From: Unio delphinus
Lineage: Eukaryota; Mollusca; Bivalvia; Unionida; Unionidae
DNA: 64,000 nt
Direction: 5' to 3'
Assembly: GCA_029339505.1 (NCBI GenBank)
Contig: JAQISU010000033.1
Coordinates: forward strand, 3,919,001 to 3,983,000
Shown: piece by piece, positions 43,501 through 55,600 of the stretch
How positions within the stretch are numbered: position 1 is the first letter of the stretch
Layout: each line of letters starts with the position of its first letter
Notes under the pieces: model-generated
What the model was told of the DNA's origin: nothing
The model's database searches: none
The model's input: the letters and a program-made list of their open reading frames with translations, nothing else
Made by a program: the position numbers and the translations under genes

Positions 43501-46500
43501 TGTCTAGAAATGGCATTTAATATATCCCATATTGTCTAGAAATGGTATTAAAAATATCCCATATTGTCTAGAAATGGTATTTAACATATTCCATATTGTC
43601 TAGAAATGGTATTTAACATATTCCATATTGTCTAGAAATGGTATTTAACATATCCCATATTGTCTAGAAATGGCATTTAATATATCCCATATTGTCTAGA
43701 AATGGCATTTAATATATCCCATATTGTCTAGAAATGGTATTAAACATATTCCATATTGTCTAGAAATGGTATTTAACATATCCCATATTGTCTAGAAATG
43801 GTATTTAACATATCCCATATTGTCTGGAAATGGTATTTAACGTATCAGATATTGTCTAGAAATGGCATTTAACATATTCCATATTGTCTAGAAATGGCAT
43901 TTAATATATCCCATATTGTCTAGAAATGGCATTTAATATATCCCATATTGTCTAGAAATGGTATTAAAAATATCCCATATTGTCTAGAAATGGTATTTAA
44001 CATATCCCATATTGTCTAGAAATGGTATTTAACATATCCCATATTGTCTAGAAATGGCATTTAATATATCCCATATTGTCTAGAAATGGTATTAAAAATA
44101 TCCCATATTGTCTAGAAATGGTATTTAACATATTCCATATTGTCTAGAAATGGTATTTAACATATTCCATATTGTCTAGAAATGGTATTTAACATATCCC
44201 ATATTGTCTAGAAATGGTATTTAACAACATATTCCATATTGTCTAGAAATGGTATTTAACATATTCCATATTGTCTAGAAATGGCATTTAATATATCCCA
44301 TATTGTCTAGAAATGGCATTTAATATATCCCATATTGTCTAGAAATGGTATTTAACATATTCCATATTGTCTAGAAATGGTATTTAACATATCCCATATT
44401 GTCTAGAAATGGCATTTAACATAGCCCTTATTGTCTAGAAATGGTATTTAACATATCAAATATTGTCTGGAAATGGCATTTAAAATACCCCATATTGTCT
44501 AGAAATGGTATTTAAAATATCCCATATTGTCTGGAAATGGCATTTAACAGACCCCATATTTGTCTGGAAATGGTATTTAACATATTCCATTTTGTCTAGA
44601 AATGGTATTTAACATATTCCATTTTCTCTAGAAATGGCATTTAACATATCCCATATTGTCTAGAAATGGTATTAAAAATATCCCATATTGTCTAGAAATG
44701 GCATTTAACATAGCCCTTATTGTCTGGAAATGGTATTTAACGTATCAGATATTGTCTAGAAATGGCATTTAACATATTCCATATTGTCTAGAAATGGCAT
44801 TTAATATATCCCATATTGTCTGGAAATGGTATTTAACATATCCCATATTGTCTGGAAATGGTATTTAACATAGCCCTTATTATCTAGAAACAGTATTTAA
44901 AATATCCCATATTGTCTAGAAATGGTATTAAAAAAATCCAATATTGTCTGGAAATGGTATTAAAAATATCCCATATTGTCTAGAAATGGTATTTAACATA
45001 TTCCATATTGTCTAGAAATGTTCTGCATTTATACATTTATGAATCTGATATATTTTTTTTAAAAGATTTTAATAGAAACTTTTTCTTTAATTTAAAATGT
45101 TTTGTCACTTAATTTAACACTGATAGAGAGTCATTTTGTGCTTCAGAATTAAATACATAAATGCCCCTTATTGTCAGAATCAAATACCTAAATAAATTAT
45201 TTTATGTCAGAATCAAATATCTAAATAAATTATTTTATGTCAGAATCAAATACTCAAATGCCCCATGTTATGTCAGAATCCAATACCATAACCCATTTGA
45301 TCCTGAATACGAGTATGGTTGTTGTAATGCCTCATTATATCCTGAATACACCTGCAGTCATAATATCCCATTTTATCCGGAATGTGATTATGGTCTTACT
45401 CTACAACATATGTGTGTAGTGTCTCAAGAAACACATGTTGTACGTCACAAATATTTGTGTACTTCTTCACCAACACAGGAAATGGGTATAGCATTGCATG
45501 TGCAGTGAAAAATACTTTAAAAAATGTGGTTGCTAAAGAAATTGTTGGCTTGAAAATCTATCAATAAAATAATGGACAACAACTCAGATGTAGACAGTGA
45601 TGATAGTGATATTGGAAGTTGATGATATATTGGCTTAAATGATGGGTTAGAATTAAATCAAGTTGATGAAAGAGATGATGCATGGCTTCATGCACTTTTC
45701 GACGGAAAATGAAGCTGACTTTGAAGGCTTTCAAAACGAATGGGTCCAGGATGATTTTTCACCTTGATTGCAGCCACAGTTTATATTGATAGAATATTGT
45801 TAATACTGACATGGGCTTCAAAATCATTAAAAAAATATTGTATTAATTACCTTTATCTTACTGAAAGATTTCTAGGATTAATTTGTGACAAGGTTTCGTG
45901 AGAAACTGCATGCTGAAGTACATGTTCTAGAGTGTCAAGTAAACAAATTGTTCCAGGTGTTTGTTGTCCAATTTTAGTAAAATTATTATAACTTTTGAAC
46001 TAACAGTACTAGAAACTTTAATTTTGGACCAAAATACTAGAATATAACTATCTGTATTTTATTCGCATATTATTATGATATACTTCATGAACAAAAGATT
46101 AACTGAACATAATGGTAAGTTTTTTAATTTATTTTTTTTCTTCTTTCAAGTCATAGTTCAAAATACAGTTTGATCATGTACATGGATAAATGATAACAAA
46201 ATCTATATCACTGTGTTGCAAAGTTTGTTACCTTTTCAAAGATACATGGTTTTAAATGCTTTAAAATAGAAATGACAATGTAAAATGTTGCAACATTTTT
46301 AGTAAACATGGTGAAGGTCATCACAATTTATGCTGCTGCTGCTGTATTACGCTCCGTATTACCATAATGTATTTAGAATTGCTTCTCAGGAATTGGGCTC
46401 TGCAGTTGAAATTGGCAAATCAGATAAAATGGGTTAATGTCTTATTGCAGAATCCAATCCCTAATATACCCCATCTAATGTCAGATATGTGAATCCAATC

Positions 46501-49500
46501 CCTAATATACCCCATCTAATGTCAGATATGTGAATCCAATCCCTAATATACCCCATCTAATGTCAGATATGTGAATCCAATCCCTAATATACCCCATCTA
46601 ATGTCAGATATGTGAATCCAATTCCTAATATACCCCATCTAATGTCAGATATGTAAATGCTTCATTTTATGTCTAGCTATTTTCTTGTTTTACCTCATCT
46701 TGTTAAAGGCTGCATAAGTAATAATGAAACAAAAATAAAATAGTCAAACTAATGCAAAAATAGATTACTGTCTGCAGCAGAAAATTGAATAAGTGGTTGC
46801 AAGCTTTGCTGGATCAGTTTTGATGGTCAAAATATACCAGTAATCTTTAATTTTCAAAATCAGCCATTACATTGCCTTTTGTATTTACAAAGATTTCTGC
46901 TTGACAATTTGAAGACAGTTAAATAGTTTCATTATTTCTGGACTGAAAAACAGTTTAAGAAGTATAATGGAAAGTTATGAAAGTCACAGTAAAGATAAAA
47001 TTATTACAATTGGTTGCCTTTGACTTTTTATAATGAGTGGATGCTTTTCGGTAATTAACATGATTATAAAGTAGATGGCTACCTTAGATTGCATTTGGTT
47101 ATAGTTAGTTACTAAGTATTAAAATTTACAGTTATATTAACATATTTATCTAATGATAAACACATCTCACTTCGAATAACTTTTAACGGGTAGTTTTTCT
47201 TAATATATATTTATTTGAAAATTTTGTTTGGCTGGCTTTCTCAGATATCATGGGAGAAATTCAGTACACATCGTTGAATCTTCTTATGTAGGCTCAGTAA
47301 AATAATGTGTTTACAAATCTCTGTATGATAATGTTTTGACAGAAAAACAAGAAGAAAAATATAACCATTTTCATATCAGATTAGGGTTGAGAGAAAGGAA
47401 AACATATTTTACACTTACAGTGACCATAAAGAAAGTATTAAAATTAGCTGATACATCAAATCGATAAATAGTTTATAAAACTAGACATCATTTCCTTAAG
47501 ACATCACATGCGGCAGCCAAATATTCCAAGTACCTAAATGAAAATTACAAAAGTATCTTAGCATTGTACTACAAAATATTGATCTGTATCACTTTAATGC
47601 TTGGTAGCATTTCTATTATGTGAGCCAAAGAGTTTATGTGACTTTTTATAGAGAACATGTTCATATGATTGATATACTTTATGGAAATGGAATTTGTAGA
47701 TGAGCTAGGCACAAATTTTACATACCCGACCCATTTATGTGAACAAAAATTTTAATGAAGATGCACAAAGTAATTTTATTACATTATGCATGTAGGAAAT
47801 AGTGCAGCAAGATCAGAAATACAACATTTATGAAAAATGTCAGTGTACACTATGGTTTGGATATTGATAGATAATGTTTATCTGTAATTTTTTAAAATAT
47901 ACATAACATTAACCATACAGTATTACACTGAAAGATCCAATTTTGAAGGAAATGGGAGCACACTAAAAGTACCATCAATTGTGCAGACATGTGTGAAACT
48001 TTGTGCAGAAACCAAGACAAAGACATTTAGCTCTTCATGGGAGAAGATTTTGTTTTTTTTCTTTAGTGTTTAATTAGTTTGAACAGAGAAAAGCTTGTTT
48101 TTTTTTATTGATTTATATAACCTTTCTTTTATATCACACATTGAGCATTTGTTGCAGATCGAAAATTCTTATTGAACTGATACAGTTAATTATTATGTAA
48201 GAGTGACTTAAATAGAGGATCTCAAATGGGTAATGATTTACTATTAAATTTATGAAATGAGTTGAATAATGTTCAGATTTTGTGAGCCTTGGTGAGGAAA
48301 AGCTGGATATTATTCAATGAGTTAAAAAAATTTAATATGAAATCATTACCCATTTGATATATGGGGGTGAGGTGGGGGTGTAACATACCCATATTCAGAT
48401 AGTCAGTATAATTTTTCCTCAGTTTTCTTTTACGAGTGGAGTTAAAAATTGGCCACCAGAAATGTTCATTTAAAACAAAACATTCCAGAAGGTGGGGTTA
48501 AACATGTTTTCCTATGATCCCAGCCAATCAGTATGGAAGATATTATCAATAATTTCATGATCTTCGTTTGGACCAATCAGAATCACATATCATACATGTG
48601 AAACTGCACATACTATAGGAAAATTATACCTGCTATGTGATAATGATTTTTATCAGCTGATTAGTGTAAAGATCCAGTCTTTTCATGGTAGGAAGTGAAA
48701 AAATATGTAATTTGTCATCGTGCATGTATATTTTTTAGAGTGTTTTATGGCTGTAAAAGTGTTTCTGTTGTATTTTTAACAGAGAGAAAAGTTAAGGAGA
48801 TCCCTGAGGAAGAGAAGAAAATTCCAACAGATTTTTATTATAACTTTGAAGACTGTGTATCACGTCCTTTGATCACAGCAGAGTCAGGATTACCTGAGGA
48901 CCTTCTAGTATTAGAATATCCTTTAAAGTGTTGCTGTACATGATTGGAAAAAAGCACAAGAGCTTTTTCCCAGCATTGATATATATAGTTATTGTTTTTT
49001 TGTTTTAAGAATATTCAGAAGTTGTACTTTCTTTTGTAATGAATTATTTATACATTTAAGAAATAAAAAATGGAAAATGGAGACAATACAGGAGGTATTT
49101 TGCAATGCAGTCTTTAGCTAAAGGGAGGATATTACACAAGTATTCATTTTATATGACATTTATGAAAGAAGTTTAAAAAATATTATATGCCATGAAATGC
49201 TTGCATGAAGTGTGGTGTATTATTATTCATTGAGTTTCAGTTTCATGTCAGAGTAACAAGGTAATGATTCTGTTTATCAATTACATAATGTAAAGGATCA
49301 TGCCTACTCTATAACACTGATATCTGGCATTGAAAGTCATTATGACACAGTGTGGAAAATTATTGTTATCATGGTAGTAAAGGCAATTGTTATGTGATAG
49401 AGAATAACTGTCATTGGTAATAAACTGGGAAAACCTCTGCAATATCCTTACCGGTACTTCTTTTGGTAATCATATCTTTCTTCTGTAATTAAGCAGTTAT

Positions 49501-49563
49501 ATACTTACTATACATATTATACTTACTATACATATACTTACTATATACATAATATACTTGCTC

Positions 49564-49629
<66 letters not shown>

Positions 49630-52600
49630 CACTTGCCATACATATACTTACTATTGATATTATACTTACTATGCATATTTTACTTGAATTCCTACAGAAT
49701 ATACAGATCCCATCATATGATAGATTATACATTCAATACATTTCATGTGCATGTTATAAGAATCTGGTTGCATTTATTCTATATTGTGTTACATATCCTT
49801 AACCCAGTAAAGACATTCCTATGGTTACGACTGCACAAAGCGGGCCAATCTACATCTTCTTGATGAAAAGACTTTAATGTTCATAGCAGGTAATATGGTA
49901 CAGCTCCTTGACATGCAGACACGTGAACAGCGATATATCCGTAGCACCAGTGGAGGTGGTATAGGAGCTTTGGCAGTAAGCTAATATTAAAAGTTATTCT
50001 TGAAGAAATTATTGATATTTACAGTATCTTTATAATCAAACCTGTCAATAAAGATCACCTATAAGAAAAGGCAAAACTGACCATTGTTCACAGGTGACTT
50101 CTGTAAACTTCTGTATGTACATTGAATATAATTATTGTTACTAGAGTTATTGTGGTTATTATTATTATTATGTTATCATGATTGTTTTTTGTGTGCTATA
50201 CATTCCTTTGGTTTATTTGAGTCTCTCAACACTATTCGGCTCTTAGGCAGTGTTGACAGAACACCATTACTGCTGGTCAGCTTCTGATGTCAGACTACCT
50301 TATTTGTAGACGTTTCATTGATGTTTGTCACTATGTTACATTTGGACTGCCTCTCTTTCTCTTTCATTGTGTTGTTCATAAAGGTGCAACCCTGGGTAGT
50401 GCAGTGGAAGGCATTATGTGCACATGCCCCAACCATCTATATTGTCTTGATATCATCTTTGATTTGGTCCTTTCCACTCCAGCTGTTCTTTGGAATTCTT
50501 CATTTGAGACAGTATTTAGCAAGAGGATTCTTCTGATTCAGTGGAGAAATTTGGTTTGGAATGTTTCCAGCAGCTTTTTAATGGAAGTTGTTGCTTTCCA
50601 ACATTCATTCAGTGAAATCATAAACTATGTGTATGTGTATGTTTGCTTCCAAATTCCATTCTAGATTACCGTATCCTGCTCACCTTAATTCATCTCATAA
50701 ATAAAATCATCATTGACGTAAAAAAAATCACTGATCTTTGTTCATTTTTTTATAAAGAATATCTGGATTAGTCAGTTGCTTATCTTGCCAAGATCAAAAG
50801 GAGCTGATATGGCTATTCTTTGTGACCCTTGGATCAAACGTTTGCCTGCATTTACAGATAAGATTTATTGAATGACCTTGACAAGGACGGCAGGTAGATG
50901 ACAATATCAAGCAGTACCTGTTACACTGGCAGGAAGAGTAACTCACATTTCGACTGCAATAACATGACTACTTTTCCCACCAACCAGCAAATACATTATT
51001 TTGATTCTCTTCTATAAGGATAAAAACTGACTCCTATTTAAATTTTGGACCTAGATGGGCTTTAGATTTCCAAATTGTTCCATTAAAATTTGACTGATGT
51101 TCGCTCCCGTTTTGGACCTTGAAATTCACTTTCTTTCTATGTTTGCTGAAGATGTCTTGTTTATTGGGAAACTTATGTTCTCATCTCTTTTTATACAATA
51201 AATGTTATCGTTGGCCAATCTTTAACAGCTTTAACAGACTGACACCAGTTTCACTGACATAAGTCTTCAAGTTAAGTCTGGACATCAGGCATTTCATCAG
51301 TCAATTTAAGCCTGATTTAATTTTCAGTCAATGAACTTTGACTCAACTTGAATATAAGATTGGCTGAAATTAAAATCTTTTAATAAATTGACCAATCAGA
51401 TGTCTTAAGTCCTGACTTCACTTCAACACTTCATTGTATAGCCAGTAATGTTTTGAAAGTGCTATTTAAATCAAATCAATCAACCAACTATTATTAATCT
51501 TATACATTACAGCTTTATATGTTGATTAGTTTCTAAAGCTTATATTCATCAAAACAAAGGTCTATGATTATCTTATTGCATCACTGAGTGTGCAGTTTTG
51601 AAATTTGACTTGTTTTAGAATAGTAAAAATGCCATTTCAGCTGCATGATGCTACAAAAAAGTGTAATGACATCATGTCACTGTTTTAAAGTTAGAGACAT
51701 TATAACAGTGCTTTATCATGAATTATTTCAAATTACATTATGTTAAATCATTAGATGAAATAACATCTCTGACAGGTATTATGTAATAAAATGTATTGCT
51801 TTAATCCAGGTTCATCCAGATAGAACGTTTTTTGCTGTGGCAGAGAAAGGGGATGGACCTAACATCAATGTATTTGAGTGGCCATCTCTCAAGCTATATC
51901 GTATCTTGAGGGGAGGGACACAGAGATCTTACTCATATGTGGACTTCAGGTAAATCTTGAGGGCAGGGACACAGAGATCTTACTCATATGTGGACTTCAG
52001 GTAAATCTTGAGGGGAGGGACACAGAGATCTTACTCATATGTGGACTTCTGGTAAATCTTGAGGGGAGGGACACAGAGATCTTACTCATATGTGGACTTC
52101 AGGTAAATCTTGAGGGGAGGGACACAGAGATCTTACTTATATGTGGACTTCAGGTAAATCTTGAGGGGAGGGACACAGAGATCTTACTCATTTGTGGACT
52201 TCAGGTAAATCTTGAGGGGAGGGACACAGAGATCTTACTCATAGGTGGACTTCTGGTAAATTTTGAGGGGAGGGACACAGAGATCTTACCCATATGTGGA
52301 CTTCAGATAAATCTTGAGGGTAGGGACACAAGAGATCTTACTCATATGTGGACTTCAGGTAAATCTTGAGGGTAGGGACACAAGAGATCTTACTCATATG
52401 TGGACTTCAGGTAAATCTTGAGGGGAGGGACACAGGAGATCTTACTCATATGTGGACTTCAGGTAAATCATGCACAAAAGAATTTATTTTATGACACTAA
52501 CTTCTTGACTTAAAAATATTGTTCTTTTTATTATGAATGAAATTAGTACAGATGACGGTGAAAGAGGTATACCATGTTGGAAATAGAAGGCACTTTTCCT

Positions 52601-55600
52601 AATTTCTTTCAAATGTTCATCTGTGTGAATATGATGTAATGAAAAGAATGTTGGCAAATGTACTTGGCTTATTATTTGATTATAATATTTATTAAAGATA
52701 TACGATGCTATTTAAATCCAAGTAGTTTCAGAAATTATTTACTTTGTCTTGCACTTATTGTTTACAAAGGTGATATATACGTATGTATAGAATCACATAA
52801 TTAATATTGTATATGTAAAAAGAAAATGTAAGTTAATTATATCCTGCCATTACTACAGAGTCATTTATGTTTACTTTTCAATTAAACCCTATTAAAACCT
52901 TTAAAATAAATACACAAATTTTATGCAAAACTTAATTGATTCAAAAGGAGACATCTGGATAGAAAACTTAATTGGTTCTTCTTACTTTTTCAATTGAGAA
53001 TCACAGGGATTTTACCTCTTAAGGCCCATTGTACAGGATCATATTTTCTTTTCAGCCCAGATGGAAAGCTGTTGGCATCACAGGGAGGGGACCCAGATTA
53101 TATGCTGACTTTGTGGGATTGGCAGGAAGAGAAGACTGTGCTACGGTCCAAAGCCTTTTCTCAGGATGTTTTCCGTGTCTCATTTTCAACCGAACTGGAG
53201 GGACAGCTCACAACATCAGGAACAGGACACATCAGGTCAGTTTGTGAATAATTAGTCCACTACAATAATATCTTTGAAATCTTCTCCACAGATGTTGAGG
53301 AATAAGTCATAACCTAAAATACTAGATACACATGTCTGTATATATAGATATTAGGGAGGAACCATTTTATATATTTCAAATCTGGTTTAAAATCTCATCA
53401 GGGTTCATGATACAAAGCTGCATTTTTGTATTTCTTAATATATGAAGGATTTTGTATGAATATAAGCATATTGAAAAAAATCAAAATCATGTTATGCTCT
53501 ATTTATTTCCAGATTTTGGAAGATGGCTGACACCTTCACTGGTTTGAAGCTACAGGGACAGCTTGGTAAATTTGGCCGCACAGAGATTTCAGATATCGAA
53601 GGTTATGTTGAACTTCCTGATGGAAAGGTGTTGTCAGGGACAGAGTGGGGGAACATGCTACTTTGGGAGGGTGGACTAATCAAAGTAGAAATTCAGAGAA
53701 AAAATAAAAAGTCATGCCACACTGGAGCCATTCAGCAGATTCTTCTGGATGAAGGAGAGCTCATGACAGTAGGGATTGATGGATACATTAGGGTGAGCAT
53801 TGAAAGGCAATTGTCCATTTGAATAGCATTAGGGTAAATAGAAGAGGCCAGTTTAATCCTTTTAGTATGTTGTTAAGAAATGTTGATTAGTGGATACATT
53901 CAGGTGAATATAAAAGTCCAGTTTATTATTTTAAAGAGAATTAAGGTAGTATGTTGTTAAGAAATGTTGATTAGTGGATACATTCAGGTGAATATAAAAG
54001 TCCAGTTTATTATTTTAAAGAGAATTAAGGCAGTATGGTGGGAAAAAAAAGTAGATTGATGAAAGCATTAAGGTGAGAATTAAAGGCTGTTTTAATTAAA
54101 CAAAGAGAATAATAATAATAATAATAATAATAATGATAATAATAATAATGATAATAATAATGAGGACTTTGTATAGCGCCTAATCTTTCAAAGCTCTAAG
54201 CGCTTTACACCATCAATAATAATATGACTACACTACAGAAAAACAAATGACAAAAAAAGCCAATGAAATTGGAAAACATAAAAACATGCTGAAAACATAT
54301 AAGATACAAAGCAGGATTAGGTCTCTAAGTTTGTCCCTGCAGTCGAAACAGGTGAGTTTTAAGAGCACTCTTAAAGGGGACCGCTGTACCTTTGTGTCTA
54401 ATTTCAATGGGTAATTTGTCCCACATTGCCGGGCCCTGGTATGCAAAAGAATGTTGTCCATATGACTTTGTTTTCACCGTGGGAACAATGAGTATATGAT
54501 TGTCAGAAGAAGAGCGTAAGTATCTAGCTGGTGTATACACATGGGTGAGGCTAGATAGGTATGTTGGACTGGAGTCTGTCAGTGAAACATAGCACAGAGA
54601 ACAAATTTTGTATTTGATTCTGTATCGAATCGATAGCCATTATAGGGTACAGAGCAGTGGTGAGGTGTGCTCTGAGCGAGGTACTCTAAAGATGATCTGT
54701 GCAGCTGTGTTTTGAACTTTTTGAAGTTTCTGGAGTAAATATTGTGATGAACCAGACAGAATTGAGTTACAATAGTCCAGTCTTGAAAGTACTAATGAAC
54801 TCACAAGTGTTTTAGTGGCATCAACTGAAAGATATTTACGAATGAAACTGATGTGTCTCAGTTCAAGATATGCAGCCTTGCATATGTTCATGACATGTTG
54901 GTGCAATGTGAGAGTACTGTCTAGAGTAATGCCTAGGTTTCATACTGACTGTGAGAATTTAATGTTGGTGTTGCTGATATTTATTGTCTGAAGTAAAGGA
55001 TGTGAATGAGAAAGTCTTTGTGTTGTGATCAGAATAGCCTTAATTTTATCATCATTCATCTGCAGCTTGTTACATGTCATCCATGATTTCACATCAGAAA
55101 TGCACCTCTCTTCTCCATGGATGTTAGCATCAACTTCAGTTGGGTTGCTAGACTTGTATGTTTGGGTGTCATCAGCATACAATTGGTGCGACACTGGGTG
55201 ATGATCTATGACACTTGAGAGAGGCTGAGTGAAAAGAATGAAGAGAACAGGTCCAAAAACAGATCCCTGTGGAACACCACAACATACGTCAACTGGGCTA
55301 GAAAGTATTCCATTTGCAGATATAATTTGTGTCTTGTTGACTAAGTAGGACTTGAACCACTGTAAGGTTATATTCTGAATGCCAAATACATGCTGGAGAT
55401 GGTGAAGTAATATATGATGGTCTATTGTGTCAAATGCTGAAGATAAATCCAGGAGAGTGAGGACCGTAATCTTTCCACTATCCAAAGCAGAGAGAATGTC
55501 ATTAAATACTTTCAGAAGAGTAGTTTCCGTACTGTGGCAAGGGCGATATGCAGACAGTACAATTGCTGAAAAGACTGTTTGAATTCAAATGAGATACAAG

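Noticed and set aside
45161..45508. 115-codon open frame
   Set aside because: By-product of the 33-bp repeat; no recognisable domain.
49813..49820. AT-AC version of the minor intron (acceptor at GAC|AT)
   Set aside because: Ending the intron at AC would shift the frame of the conserved [10 protein letters not shown] block; the AG two bases earlier keeps it.
50287..50664. 125-codon plus-strand open frame in CFAP44 intron 5
   Set aside because: Not in phase with the flanking exons, no recognisable domain, and CFAP44 is continuous from exon 5 to exon 6 without it.
51878..52369. 163-codon open frame of a repeating 17-residue unit ([17 protein letters not shown])
   Set aside because: It looks like a repeat protein but lies one frame off the CFAP44 exon frame and exists only because the 51-bp unit is a multiple of three.
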